12,695 nt of DNA. Source: JBELHO01 sp042091375 (GTDB lineage: Bacteria > Pseudomonadota > Gammaproteobacteria > Enterobacterales > Alteromonadaceae). Shown in pieces: positions 6,907 to 12,695 of the stretch. Position 1 is the stretch's first letter, and every line of letters begins with the position of its first letter. The notes beneath the pieces are model-generated. The model worked only from the letters and a program-made list of their open reading frames with translations. It searched no databases and was not told the DNA's origin. Location of the stretch: assembly GCA_042091375.1 (NCBI GenBank), contig JBELHO010000071.1, positions 1 to 12,695 on the forward strand, given 5' to 3'. A program made the translations under genes and the position numbers.

Positions 6907-7194
6907 ATGGATATTAAACAAATAAAAGCAAAGCGCAGCAATAACTTTATTAAGCTATTAATGGTTATCAATGTATTGCTATTTATTCACCAATATTATC
7001 AAACTGAGGTTTTTGATTTGGGCGCATTTGCGAGTATGATCGCCATATTATCTTTGTTGCGTGGTGTTATGCTTTCACCTTTTATGCTCACCTCAGCAAT
7101 TAACACTTGGTTTAAAAATGACATTGGTTTTAATAAAGAAAGTTATAAATATTTCTTATTAGCACTAGTTCTCGGTTTAATTGGCTATCTGTAA
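6907..7194 (+). CDS. Small membrane protein, unknown function
   Basis: I prefer the ATG at 6907 (95 residues), preceded by AAAGG at 6892-6896, over the in-frame ATG at 6883, which lacks a ribosome site and would add eight residues. The protein has a basic N-terminus (KQIKAKRSNN) and three hydrophobic helices at about residues 16-31, 38-58 and 82-95, with a polar NTWFKNDIGFNKESYK loop before the last. It starts 41 bases after the lipocalin-like gene with no terminator between, so the two may be co-transcribed. I do not recognise the family. Confidence 0.6.
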   Translation: MDIKQIKAKRSNNFIKLLMVINVLLFIHQYYQTEVFDLGAFASMIAILSLLRGVMLSPFMLTSAINTWFKNDIGFNKESYKYFLLALVLGLIGYL

Positions 7195-7217
7195 GCACCT
7201 GCAACGATATAGTTCAG

Positions 7218-7277
7218 ATGGCAATCTTCCTGTGTGGGTTTGTTATTTTTAGCGGCTTATATAGTTTAGCCAATTAG
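7218..7277 (+). pseudogene. Very short coding ghost resembling a DUF423 C-terminus
   Basis: ATG at 7218 opens 19 codons ending at TAG 7275-7277. The peptide contains GFVIFSGLYSLA, which resembles the GxxLFSGSLYLLA element of DUF423 (YgdD-type) membrane proteins. It has no ribosome site and is far too short to be the gene. It is listed only as a probable scrap left by deletion; the match is by eye and could be chance. Confidence 0.2.
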
Positions 7278-7322
7278 ATTCTAGCCTTTAACAAGGCGAT
7301 ATGTGCCAACAAGGACTGAGCT

Positions 7323-7889
7323 TTGCGCACTTTTTTAGCTGTATTTTTTTATAGTATTTTTGTTGTTAACTTTGATTTTTTTATTGCTCAATCTTTTGGC
7401 TCTGCATTTAATCATGGATTGTCGTTGATCTGTGCGGTGTTGATTGCCTGCCTGTTAACAAAAAAAGGTTTGCCATGCAAAATTTCACATACAAAGTGCT
7501 TAATTTTAGTAGTGATTTTTTTTGTTTTATTCAAAATCTGTCAGGTATTTATCCAAGGCAATTTTCTTGTACATTGGCAAGCGCCTAATTATTGGATGCT
7601 ATTTTTTTCTTTAGCACTAGTGAGTGTGGGTGAAGAGTTGTTTTTCAGAGGCGTATTGTTTGACGATGTGAAAGCAAAATACAACACTAAACTGGCCATA
7701 CTTGTTTCAATGGTTTTGTTTATTTTAATTCACGCGTTTGATACCAGTGTTCTCAATTTAATGACTTTTAGTTTAATATCAGCCGCTGTATTTACCTATT
7801 TGAGGGTTAAATTTAAGAGTGTGACTGCACCAATTTTGGCTCATTTTGTTGGTAATTCTAGCGTATTCTTGTTTTTACATGGCATATAA
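7323..7889 (+). CDS. CPBP (CAAX-type) intramembrane metalloprotease
   Basis: The 188-residue membrane protein has all three signatures of the CPBP/Abi family: EE-x-x-x-R at GEELFFRG (E104, E105, R109), F-x-x-x-H at FILIH (F133, H137) and H-x-x-x-N at HFVGN (H174, N178). In Rce1-type proteases these line the active site inside the membrane. About six hydrophobic helices surround them. The start is TTG at 7323, supported by AAGGA at 7311-7315 seven bases upstream; no ATG lies near the N-terminus. Bacterial members are linked to bacteriocin immunity, peptide processing or protein scaffolding. No bacteriocin gene is seen here, so the substrate is unknown. The next gene begins 45 bases on. Confidence 0.88.
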   Translation: MRTFLAVFFYSIFVVNFDFFIAQSFGSAFNHGLSLICAVLIACLLTKKGLPCKISHTKCLILVVIFFVLFKICQVFIQGNFLVHWQAPNYWMLFFSLALVSVGEELFFRGVLFDDVKAKYNTKLAILVSMVLFILIHAFDTSVLNLMTFSLISAAVFTYLRVKFKSVTAPILAHFVGNSSVFLFLHGI

Positions 7890-7934
7890 AAGACCATAGT
7901 ATTAACACAAAACAATCGAAATCAGGAGAGATAA

Positions 7935-8279
7935 ATGCCACATTTTGTGATCGATTGCTCAGCAAGTGTTGTTAAATATCACGATGAACAATACATTATT
8001 GAGCAAGTCCATGGGGTTGCCAACGCAACGGGGTTATTTGCTGAAAGTGATATAAAAGTAAGGTTAAATCGATTTGAGCAATATTCTGTAGGCAATAAAC
8101 GACAGGACTTCATTCATGTATTTGCACATATAATGCAGGGGCGAACAACTGAACAAAAGGCTCAATTATCTAAACAAGTTGTTACTAAACTCATTACTTT
8201 GTTCCCGGATATTGCTAATGTAGCGATGAACATCAGTGATTTTGAAAAAGCTAGCTATTGTCATCGCAGCATGCTTTAA
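7935..8279 (+). CDS. CHMI-family tautomerase (5-carboxymethyl-2-hydroxymuconate isomerase-like)
   Basis: The 114-residue protein begins MPHFVIDCS, the N-terminal block of the CHMI family, where Pro 2 becomes the catalytic N-terminal base once Met is removed (tautomerase superfamily). Other family features are ATGLF (31-35), a basic KVRLNRFEQY segment (41-50) and GRTTEQKAQLS (69-79). It is a little shorter than the roughly 126-residue HpaF. In homoprotocatechuate catabolism HpaF isomerises 5-carboxymethyl-2-hydroxymuconate, but no other hpa gene is near, so a different or unknown keto-enol substrate is likely. AGGAGAG at 7924-7930 is a strong ribosome site for the ATG at 7935. It may be co-transcribed with the protease gene ending 45 bases upstream, though I see no functional link. 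Confidence 0.85.
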   Translation: MPHFVIDCSASVVKYHDEQYIIEQVHGVANATGLFAESDIKVRLNRFEQYSVGNKRQDFIHVFAHIMQGRTTEQKAQLSKQVVTKLITLFPDIANVAMNISDFEKASYCHRSML

Positions 8280-8456
8280 GTCGCTTTGAATAGTTTGCTG
8301 AGCTGTTCGGTCTTGAGCTAACTGCCTAAGCCGAGGTTTAGCAATAGTATCAGTTAATAGGATGATAGAGTTGAGAGTCTAGCGCTTGAGTGCTTATTAT
8401 TGTCCTGAAATACAGGCTTTACCAATACAAAATTACCACAGCTAATGAGGATGAAC

Positions 8457-9014
8457 ATGGTTAATATCATTAAATATTTTGCTTTATTATCAATGAGTAT
8501 TTCTGGCCTTGTCTATGGCAATTCACTGACGCTATCGAGTGATGATATTGCTCAAGATCAGTTTATGAACAAAAACCATGAATTCAATGGTTTTGGATGC
8601 ACGGGGGATGATCTATCACCTCATCTTAAGTGGTCTAATGCGCCAGAGGGTACTAAGAGTTTTGCGATCACTGTATACGATCCCGATGCGCCAACGGGCA
8701 GTGGCTGGTGGCATTGGCAAATCGTTAATATACCTAAGCAGGTATCTGAGTTAAAAACAGGGGCTGGTAGCACCACAAACAGCGATGCTCCAGCAGGGAG
8801 TATGCAAATTGTCAACGATTATGGCAGTCGAGGCTTTGGTGGCGCATGCCCTCCTCCTGGTCACGGTGTGCATCATTATCGCTTTACTGTTCACGCTTTA
8901 TCAGTAGAGACACTCGATTTACCTGAAAATGCCTCTGGTGCTCTTGCAGGCTATATGATCAATGCCAATACCATCGCTTCTAGTTCGATCCAGGCTTTAT
9001 ACAAACGAGACTAA
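8457..9014 (+). CDS. Exported PEBP / YbhB-YbcL (Raf kinase inhibitor-like) protein
   Basis: The ATG at 8457 is preferred over in-frame ATGs at 8445 and 8451 because GAGG at 8447-8450 is correctly spaced only for it. It gives 185 residues with a signal peptide (MVNIIKYFALLSMSISGLVYG), so the product should be periplasmic. PEBP hallmarks are LSPHLKWSNAPEGTKSFA (53-70), YDPDAP (74-79), WWHW (84-87) and the ligand-site loop GACPPPGHGVHHY (129-141). Family members bind phosphorylated or anionic small ligands; bacterial roles remain unclear. Length matches secreted YbcL-type proteins. The stop codon TAA (9012-9014) lies inside the first unit of the 9-base minisatellite, so the repeat abuts the C-terminus without changing it. 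Confidence 0.9.
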   Translation: MVNIIKYFALLSMSISGLVYGNSLTLSSDDIAQDQFMNKNHEFNGFGCTGDDLSPHLKWSNAPEGTKSFAITVYDPDAPTGSGWWHWQIVNIPKQVSELKTGAGSTTNSDAPAGSMQIVNDYGSRGFGGACPPPGHGVHHYRFTVHALSVETLDLPENASGALAGYMINANTIASSSIQALYKRD

Positions 9015-9315
9015 GCTAACTAAGCCGGCTAAGCCAATTAGGCCGGCTAAGCCAATTAGGCCGGCTAAGCCAACTAAGCCAACTAAGCTGGCTAAGCCAA
9101 CTAAGCTNNNNNNNNNNNNNNNNNNNNNNNNNNNNNNNNNNNNNNNNNNNNNNNNNNNNNNNNNNNNNNNNNNNNNNNNNNNNNNNNNNNNNNNNNNNNN
9201 NNNNNNNCTAAGCCAACTAAGCTGGCTAAGCCAACTAAGCTAACTAGGCCAACTAAGCTAACTAGGCCAATTAGGCCAACTAAGCCAATTCGGCCAATTC
9301 GGCCAATTAGGCGGG
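9011..9315. repeat. 9-base minisatellite, consensus YTARGCYRR
   Basis: Perfectly phased 9-base units run 9011-9107 (ten full and one partial) and 9208-9315 (twelve full), interrupted by the N gap. Common units are CTAAGCCAA, CTAAGCCGG, CTAAGCTGG, CTAAGCTAA and TTAGGCCGG. Units often alternate in pairs, giving a secondary 18-base period. Joined units create short dyads such as GGCTAAGCC. The last units degrade to TTCGGCCAA and TTAGGCGGG. One forward frame is open and reads as a Lys-Pro-rich peptide, but it has no start signal. The PEBP stop codon falls in the first unit. Confidence 0.95.
9108..9207. other. Assembly gap (100 N) inside the 9-base minisatellite
   Basis: Exactly 100 N. The 16 bases before it (9092-9107) equal the 16 bases after it (9208-9223), as expected for contigs broken in a short-period repeat. 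The real number of units is unknown. Confidence 0.95.
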
Positions 9316-9461
9316 TTACTTATTTGTAGTCAACATGGGCAATAGCTTACTCGGCGCCAAGGCTTGAGGCGTTACAACCAGCTAAGACTGAGTTAAATCA
9401 AGCTTAGCTCAACGAATAATGCTCAATCAAAAACTATGCGAACCATCAATACAAGGAAAGC

Positions 9462-9833
9462 ATGCAGATGAACAATGTAAACACCGTTGAACTCAAGACA
9501 TTTTTACCAGCAAAGGATTATCAGCAGTCAATAGCATTTTACACCGACTTAGGTTTTAGTATGTGTTCTGACGAGAATGGCATCGCTTATTTTCAACACG
9601 GTAATTGCAGTTTTTTACTGCAAGATTTTTATGTCAAAGATTTTGCAGAGAATCTGATGATGCATTTATTGGTTGAAGATATTCAGGCTTGGCATCGAGC
9701 TATTGTTGATGCTGACATCGCATCTAAATACGCTGTCAAAGTGTCTGATGTCATCGAACAACCTTGGGGTATGCTCGATTTTGTAGTGACTGATCCAAGT
9801 GGTGTATTGTGGCGTTTTGCGCAAAACCTGTAA
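9462..9833 (+). CDS. VOC-superfamily (glyoxalase/bleomycin-resistance-type) protein
   Basis: The 123-residue protein has the VOC pattern: a first strand and helix (LKTFLPAKDYQQSIAFYTDLGF, residues about 11-32), strands AYFQHGNCSFLLQDF (42-56), a second beta-alpha unit from MHLLVEDIQAWHRAI, and a closing LDFVVTDPSGVLWRF near the end. VOC proteins form metal-site or ligand-binding barrels used in isomerases, dioxygenases and antibiotic-binding proteins. The closing Glu usual for metal binding is not obvious here (LWRF), so a binding rather than catalytic role is possible. The ATG at 9462 is four bases from AAGGA (9453-9457); an in-frame ATG at 9468 is ten bases away and equally possible. The gene stands alone. 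Confidence 0.82.
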   Translation: MQMNNVNTVELKTFLPAKDYQQSIAFYTDLGFSMCSDENGIAYFQHGNCSFLLQDFYVKDFAENLMMHLLVEDIQAWHRAIVDADIASKYAVKVSDVIEQPWGMLDFVVTDPSGVLWRFAQNL

Positions 9834-10056
9834 GGCTGAACTTTTCTACTATAAAAAAATTCACAGCAGCAGTGGATCCTGTCGACTGGGCCAATTTAAC
9901 AACAGTAATAAGTCGAGGGTGAATACGTCGCTGAAATCGTGCTTATACATCAAAATGGTCGGTTTTTAGTTGATCGCGCTATGGTATTTTAATAGCGTTT
10001 ATAAAAGCAGATAGAACAGGATCTGTTTAACTTTGTTAACTTTGGTTTAAGGTACT

Positions 10057-10563
10057 ATGAAGCTTGTATCTCCGTGCGCTGAATATCAGCAGAGCTATCG
10101 ACAATATATTAAAGAGTTAGGTGATGAAGAACGCTATCCATTCACATTAGATTTTGCCAGTGAAAATTTTCAGGAATTATTGACCAAACTCGATCAATTT
10201 GCCAAGGGCATCAACCTACCTGATGGTTATGTACCCAGCACCACACTTTGGCTGGTGGATCAGCAAACATTGATTGGGGTGACTAACCTTAGGCATTTTT
10301 TAAATAGTCAGATCGAGTATTGCGGTGGACATATTGGTATTGGCATTAGGCCTTGTTATCGAGGACAAAAATTAGGTCATTTTTTAATGCAACAATCAAT
10401 TGCTACATTACAGCAAATGGGCGTCAATAATGTTCATATTCATTGTTATAAGGCCAATCTAGCCTCGGCTGCTATTATTGTCAGTAATGGCGGTATACTT
10501 GACTCTGAAGTGGCTTTAAATGATGGCACGGTACAAAGGTATATTGTTAGCAAGGGGCAATAA
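10057..10563 (+). CDS. GNAT-family N-acetyltransferase
   Basis: The 168-residue protein shows the GNAT order: an N-terminal helical part, strands around LWLVDQQTLIGVTNLRH (64-80), motif A IGIGIRPCYRGQKLGHFLM (93-111) with the acetyl-CoA pyrophosphate loop RGQKLG (102-107), and motif B with NLASAAIIVSNGG (134-146). It resembles YkkB/YkgA-type predicted acetyltransferases. The acceptor is unknown. The ATG at 10057 has AAGG at 10049-10052, rather close. It is independent of the GNAT pseudogene at 4122-4621, whose motif-B segment differs. The 223-base gap upstream holds no gene that I can see, and no strong terminator follows the stop. Confidence 0.87.
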   Translation: MKLVSPCAEYQQSYRQYIKELGDEERYPFTLDFASENFQELLTKLDQFAKGINLPDGYVPSTTLWLVDQQTLIGVTNLRHFLNSQIEYCGGHIGIGIRPCYRGQKLGHFLMQQSIATLQQMGVNNVHIHCYKANLASAAIIVSNGGILDSEVALNDGTVQRYIVSKGQ

Positions 10564-10727
10564 AGCCTTGGGTGTATAAGTGGTGTAGGCAAGTTTTGCT
10601 GTGCCCTTACGTCAATAGTGATAGCTAGTTTTTAGCTCGCCTTTAGATCAACTTTATCTACCTTGAACTTGTCTTTGGCAATTGCGCGGTTATTATTGTC
10701 TTTAAAACTTAGTTGTTGAGTAAAGTT

Positions 10728-11183
10728 ATGCATGACTCCATTGTTAAAATCACTGAAGGTTATTTTGATCAGCACAATTTACCTGCGAAAGAGCTGAGTA
10801 GTTGGCATTTTTGTGACAATGAAATCGATGCAAATGAGTGCGCCAGCTTAGTACTTAATAATATAAAAACTGCAACTTCGCCTTCTTTGTGGTGGCATCA
10901 AGCCCACGCTGAACCAATACCGCAAGTGGGCGATCTAAATATCGTTACTAACTGGCAAGGCGAAGCGCAATGTATTATTGAAACCACCCATGTATCTGTG
11001 GTGGCGTTTGATCAGATCAGCGCAGAGTATGCTGCACTCGAAGGGGAAGGTGATAAAAGCCTTGCTTATTGGCAGCGAGTGCATTGGCAATATTATCACC
11101 GTGAACTGGCCGGTACTGACTTTTCTCCCCGTGAAGACATGCCGATCATCTGTATGATGTTTAAGGTGGTGTTTGTGCTCTGA
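10728..11183 (+). CDS. ASCH-domain protein
   Basis: I start at ATG 10728 (151 residues), where GAG at 10718-10720 is well placed; an in-frame TTG at 10713 has no ribosome site. The ASCH pattern is complete: SSWHFCDNEIDANECASLVL (24-43), KTAT (47-50), IPQVGD (64-69), an NWQG-x-x-x-CII strand, and the hallmark EGEGDKSLAYWQRVHW (105-120). ASCH domains share the PUA-like fold and are thought to bind RNA or modified nucleosides; some relatives (YqfB type) hydrolyse N4-acetylcytidine. Whether this one is catalytic is not clear. Length is normal for the stand-alone family. It is a single gene, followed by a decayed stretch. Confidence 0.88.
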   Translation: MHDSIVKITEGYFDQHNLPAKELSSWHFCDNEIDANECASLVLNNIKTATSPSLWWHQAHAEPIPQVGDLNIVTNWQGEAQCIIETTHVSVVAFDQISAEYAALEGEGDKSLAYWQRVHWQYYHRELAGTDFSPREDMPIICMMFKVVFVL

Positions 11184-11187
11184 GTGA

Positions 11188-11394
11188 GCCAGTGCGCATA
11201 GCTTCACTGTTTGCTTTAGGTGTGTGCCTAGATTTAATGCCTTGAGTGAACTTCTTGAAAAAATGCCTTGTGAAAATCACTAGCGGGGTAAAGCAGCACT
11301 TGGTTTTAAAGATCATCGCGAAATTATTCTAACCACAGGGCATGCCACGGCGAAATTGCAACAAAAGATGATCAGTGCTATAGGTTTTATATAA
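11188..11394 (+). pseudogene. Unidentified coding remnant with an internal stop
   Basis: One frame from 11188 to the TAA at 11392-11394 reads like protein apart from a single TAG near 11281. Its best part is KAALGFKDHREIILTTGHAT followed by AKLQQKMISAIG. The first half includes FNALSELLEKMPCENH. There is no start codon with a ribosome site, so both the N-terminus and continuity are lost. I do not recognise the family. Correcting the one stop would give only about 65 codons, so this is a gene tail rather than a complete gene. Confidence 0.4.
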
Positions 11395-11401
11395 GCTTTA
11401 T

Positions 11402-11430
11402 ATAGGCTTAATAAAACTGCTCAAGCCTAT
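11402..11430 (+). terminator. Perfect 8-base inverted repeat before the DUF6868-like gene
   Basis: ATAGGCTT (11402-11409) pairs perfectly with AAGCCTAT (11423-11430) around a 13-base loop. It lies just after the coding remnant and about 40 bases before the next ATG. The following TGATAAAATTTTC is AT-rich but not a true U tract. It may be the terminator of the lost upstream gene or a leader hairpin. Confidence 0.4.
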
Positions 11431-11470
11431 TGATAAAATTTTCGATTATATTTTTGGGAGCATTAAAACG

Positions 11471-11713
11471 ATGGACATAGCTCAAATTACCACTTTTTTA
11501 GGCTGGTGTACCTTGATCAACAGTATTATTTTAGCCTTAACTGCGCTGGTTATTTTCTTTTGCCTAGATTTTATCACGTCTTTGCAAAGTCGTTTGTCTG
11601 GGGTGAGTATTGAAAAATTACCTGAATTATATTTTGCATACATGGGCAATTACAAAATAGCCATTATAGTGTTTAATTTAGTGCCTTACGCAGCATTAAA
11701 ATTAATGGTTTAG
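11471..11713 (+). CDS. DUF6868-like small membrane protein
   Basis: The 80-residue protein has two membrane helices, at about residues 12-34 and 61-78, joined by a loop with SLQSRLSGVSIEKLPELYFAY. The opening MDIAQITTFLGWCTLIN and the closing NYKIAIIVFNLVPYAALK are the two blocks I associate with the DUF6868 family of marine gammaproteobacteria; I am less sure of the number than of the family resemblance. Function is unknown. The ATG at 11471 has GGGAG at 11456-11460. No partner gene is evident. Confidence 0.75.
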   Translation: MDIAQITTFLGWCTLINSIILALTALVIFFCLDFITSLQSRLSGVSIEKLPELYFAYMGNYKIAIIVFNLVPYAALKLMV

Positions 11714-11844
11714 TGCTTTGATTTATATCCACCCGGTACATAAAAACCTCCGATGTCTTAAAGGGCTTATGAAATAATAGTCATGGCTGAGTATGTTAAC
11801 TTTACAAAATCGCTTAGCTGCTGCCGGAAGGTGTTTTTTTATCA

Positions 11845-12675
11845 ATGAAAATTATTGTTTTAGCCAATCGAGATATTGCCAGTAACTATGCCTTAAATTT
11901 GTTACTTCCTGCCATTAAACACCACGACATTGCGGTATTTTTATCGGCAAAAGTGGGTGGTAATAACAACCAAGTAGCCCAGCTGAAACAATTGCAGTTT
12001 TTTGAACAAGATTTGTTTAACCAGGGGATTTCACCCCTGATCAACGCCATCAATAACTCATCAACCTATCAAACTTTCACCCAACTCGAACGCTGCTACC
12101 TAGCACAACCAATAGAACAGCTAGATTGTATTAACCGCGGTACTGACTTAGCAACAATCAAAAATTTTCAACCGCATTTAATTATCTCAATTCGCTTCGG
12201 GCAGATCCTAAAAGAAGATGTCCTTAACATCCCTGCATTTGGCGTTTTAAACTTACATTCAGGGATATTACCGGATCACAAAGGCGTCATGGCGACATTT
12301 TGGGCAATGTTAAATGATCAGCAAGAAATCGGTACAACCTTGCACTATATAAACGATAGCACCATTGACACGGGGGAAATTGTCGCTATTGCTAAATGCA
12401 ACCTAGATTTGCAAAAATCATATCTGCTGAATGTACTGCAACTCTATCTTTCAGGGGTAGAATTAGTTAAAACCGCCATTGCCAATATTGAGAGTGCTAT
12501 TGAAAGTAATATTGAAAGTGAGCAACGCCTCAAAAGTTACCCACAGCCTAAGTCAGGGGGCTATTATACCTTCCCCAAAGAGGATGATTTAGTTGCGTTT
12601 GCCAACAAGGGGTATCGATTAGTTGACGAGGATGAATTATTAGATTTCATCATGACTCACTACTATCAACAATAA
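11845..12675 (+). CDS. Formyltransferase-family protein (methionyl-tRNA formyltransferase-like fold)
   Basis: The 276-residue protein carries the formyltransferase active site: VLNLHSGILPDHKG (134-147) supplies Asn 136 and His 138, and STIDTGEIV (172-180) supplies Asp 175, the catalytic Asn-His-Asp triad that transfers a formyl group from 10-formyltetrahydrofolate. The N-terminus (MKIIVLANRDIASNYALNLL) is the usual Rossmann-like first strand and helix. The end has PQPKSGGYYTFPKEDDLVAF and GYRLVDEDELLDF, as in short formyltransferases outside Fmt. It is shorter than Fmt (about 315) and lacks the tRNA-binding C-terminal domain, so an amino-sugar or other amine substrate is more likely. A GGAAGG near 11826-11831 is rather far (about 13 bases) from the ATG at 11845. 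No sugar-biosynthesis gene is in view. Confidence 0.85.
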   Translation: MKIIVLANRDIASNYALNLLLPAIKHHDIAVFLSAKVGGNNNQVAQLKQLQFFEQDLFNQGISPLINAINNSSTYQTFTQLERCYLAQPIEQLDCINRGTDLATIKNFQPHLIISIRFGQILKEDVLNIPAFGVLNLHSGILPDHKGVMATFWAMLNDQQEIGTTLHYINDSTIDTGEIVAIAKCNLDLQKSYLLNVLQLYLSGVELVKTAIANIESAIESNIESEQRLKSYPQPKSGGYYTFPKEDDLVAFANKGYRLVDEDELLDFIMTHYYQQ

Positions 12676-12695
12676 CTGTGATAGCAATAAAATTA

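Noticed and set aside
8962..9243. Lys-Pro-rich open frame across the minisatellite
   Set aside because: It is open only because the 9-base units lack stops in that frame; it spans an N gap, overlaps the PEBP gene and has no ribosome site.
10623..10637. AGCTA/TAGCT stem after the GNAT gene as a terminator
   Set aside because: Only five pairs, no U tract after it, and about 60 bases from the stop.
4873..12675. Run of unrelated same-strand single genes, like integron cassettes
   Set aside because: I looked in the gaps for attC-type sites (paired GTTRRRY/RYYYAAC cores with hairpin arms) and found only one isolated match (near 5319). The gaps differ in length and sequence, and several hold gene remnants, so a cassette array is not supported.

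Overview
The window reads as chromosomal DNA of a marine gammaproteobacterium, probably Alteromonadales (Colwellia/Thalassotalea/Shewanella-like). This is inferred from the AT-rich codon use, the protein families and the abundance of small envelope genes; no rRNA, tRNA or housekeeping marker is present to prove it. Every gene I accept lies on the + strand. Two 100-base runs of N (3834-3933, 9108-9207) are scaffold gaps, and both sit inside tandem repeats.

Region 1 (1-3604) is the functional core. It holds the 3' part of a CotH-family kinase-like gene, a 314-base gap with a hairpin right after the CotH stop, and then a tight three-gene operon. The operon encodes a VTC-domain (polyphosphate-polymerase-type) protein, a DUF4956 membrane protein (4-base overlap) and an OprO/OprP-type outer-membrane porin (2-base gap). 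A polyP-polymerase fold beside a porin whose family includes phosphate- and polyphosphate-selective channels suggests an envelope-spanning polyphosphate or phosphoryl system. That role is a hypothesis.

Region 2 (3473-4872) is rearranged or decaying DNA. The last 43 codons of the porin, its stop and the next 21 bases are tandemly repeated with a 152-base period. A GNAT acetyltransferase pseudogene follows (4122-4621), then decayed sequence.

Region 3 (4873-12675) is a run of small, apparently unrelated single genes separated by roughly 45-410 bases: a four-helix membrane protein, a SHOCT-like lipoprotein, a lipocalin-like lipoprotein, a small membrane protein, a CPBP (CAAX-type) protease, a CHMI-family tautomerase, an exported PEBP protein, a VOC protein, a GNAT acetyltransferase, an ASCH protein, a DUF6868-like membrane protein and a formyltransferase. 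Several gaps contain short coding ghosts (5337-5453, 7218-7277, 11188-11394), so this looks like an accessory region with turnover by gene decay. A 9-base minisatellite (9011-9315) starts on the stop codon of the PEBP gene.

Only the VTC-DUF4956-porin group looks co-transcribed and functionally linked. The other genes mostly have their own ribosome binding sites and leaders and share no evident pathway.
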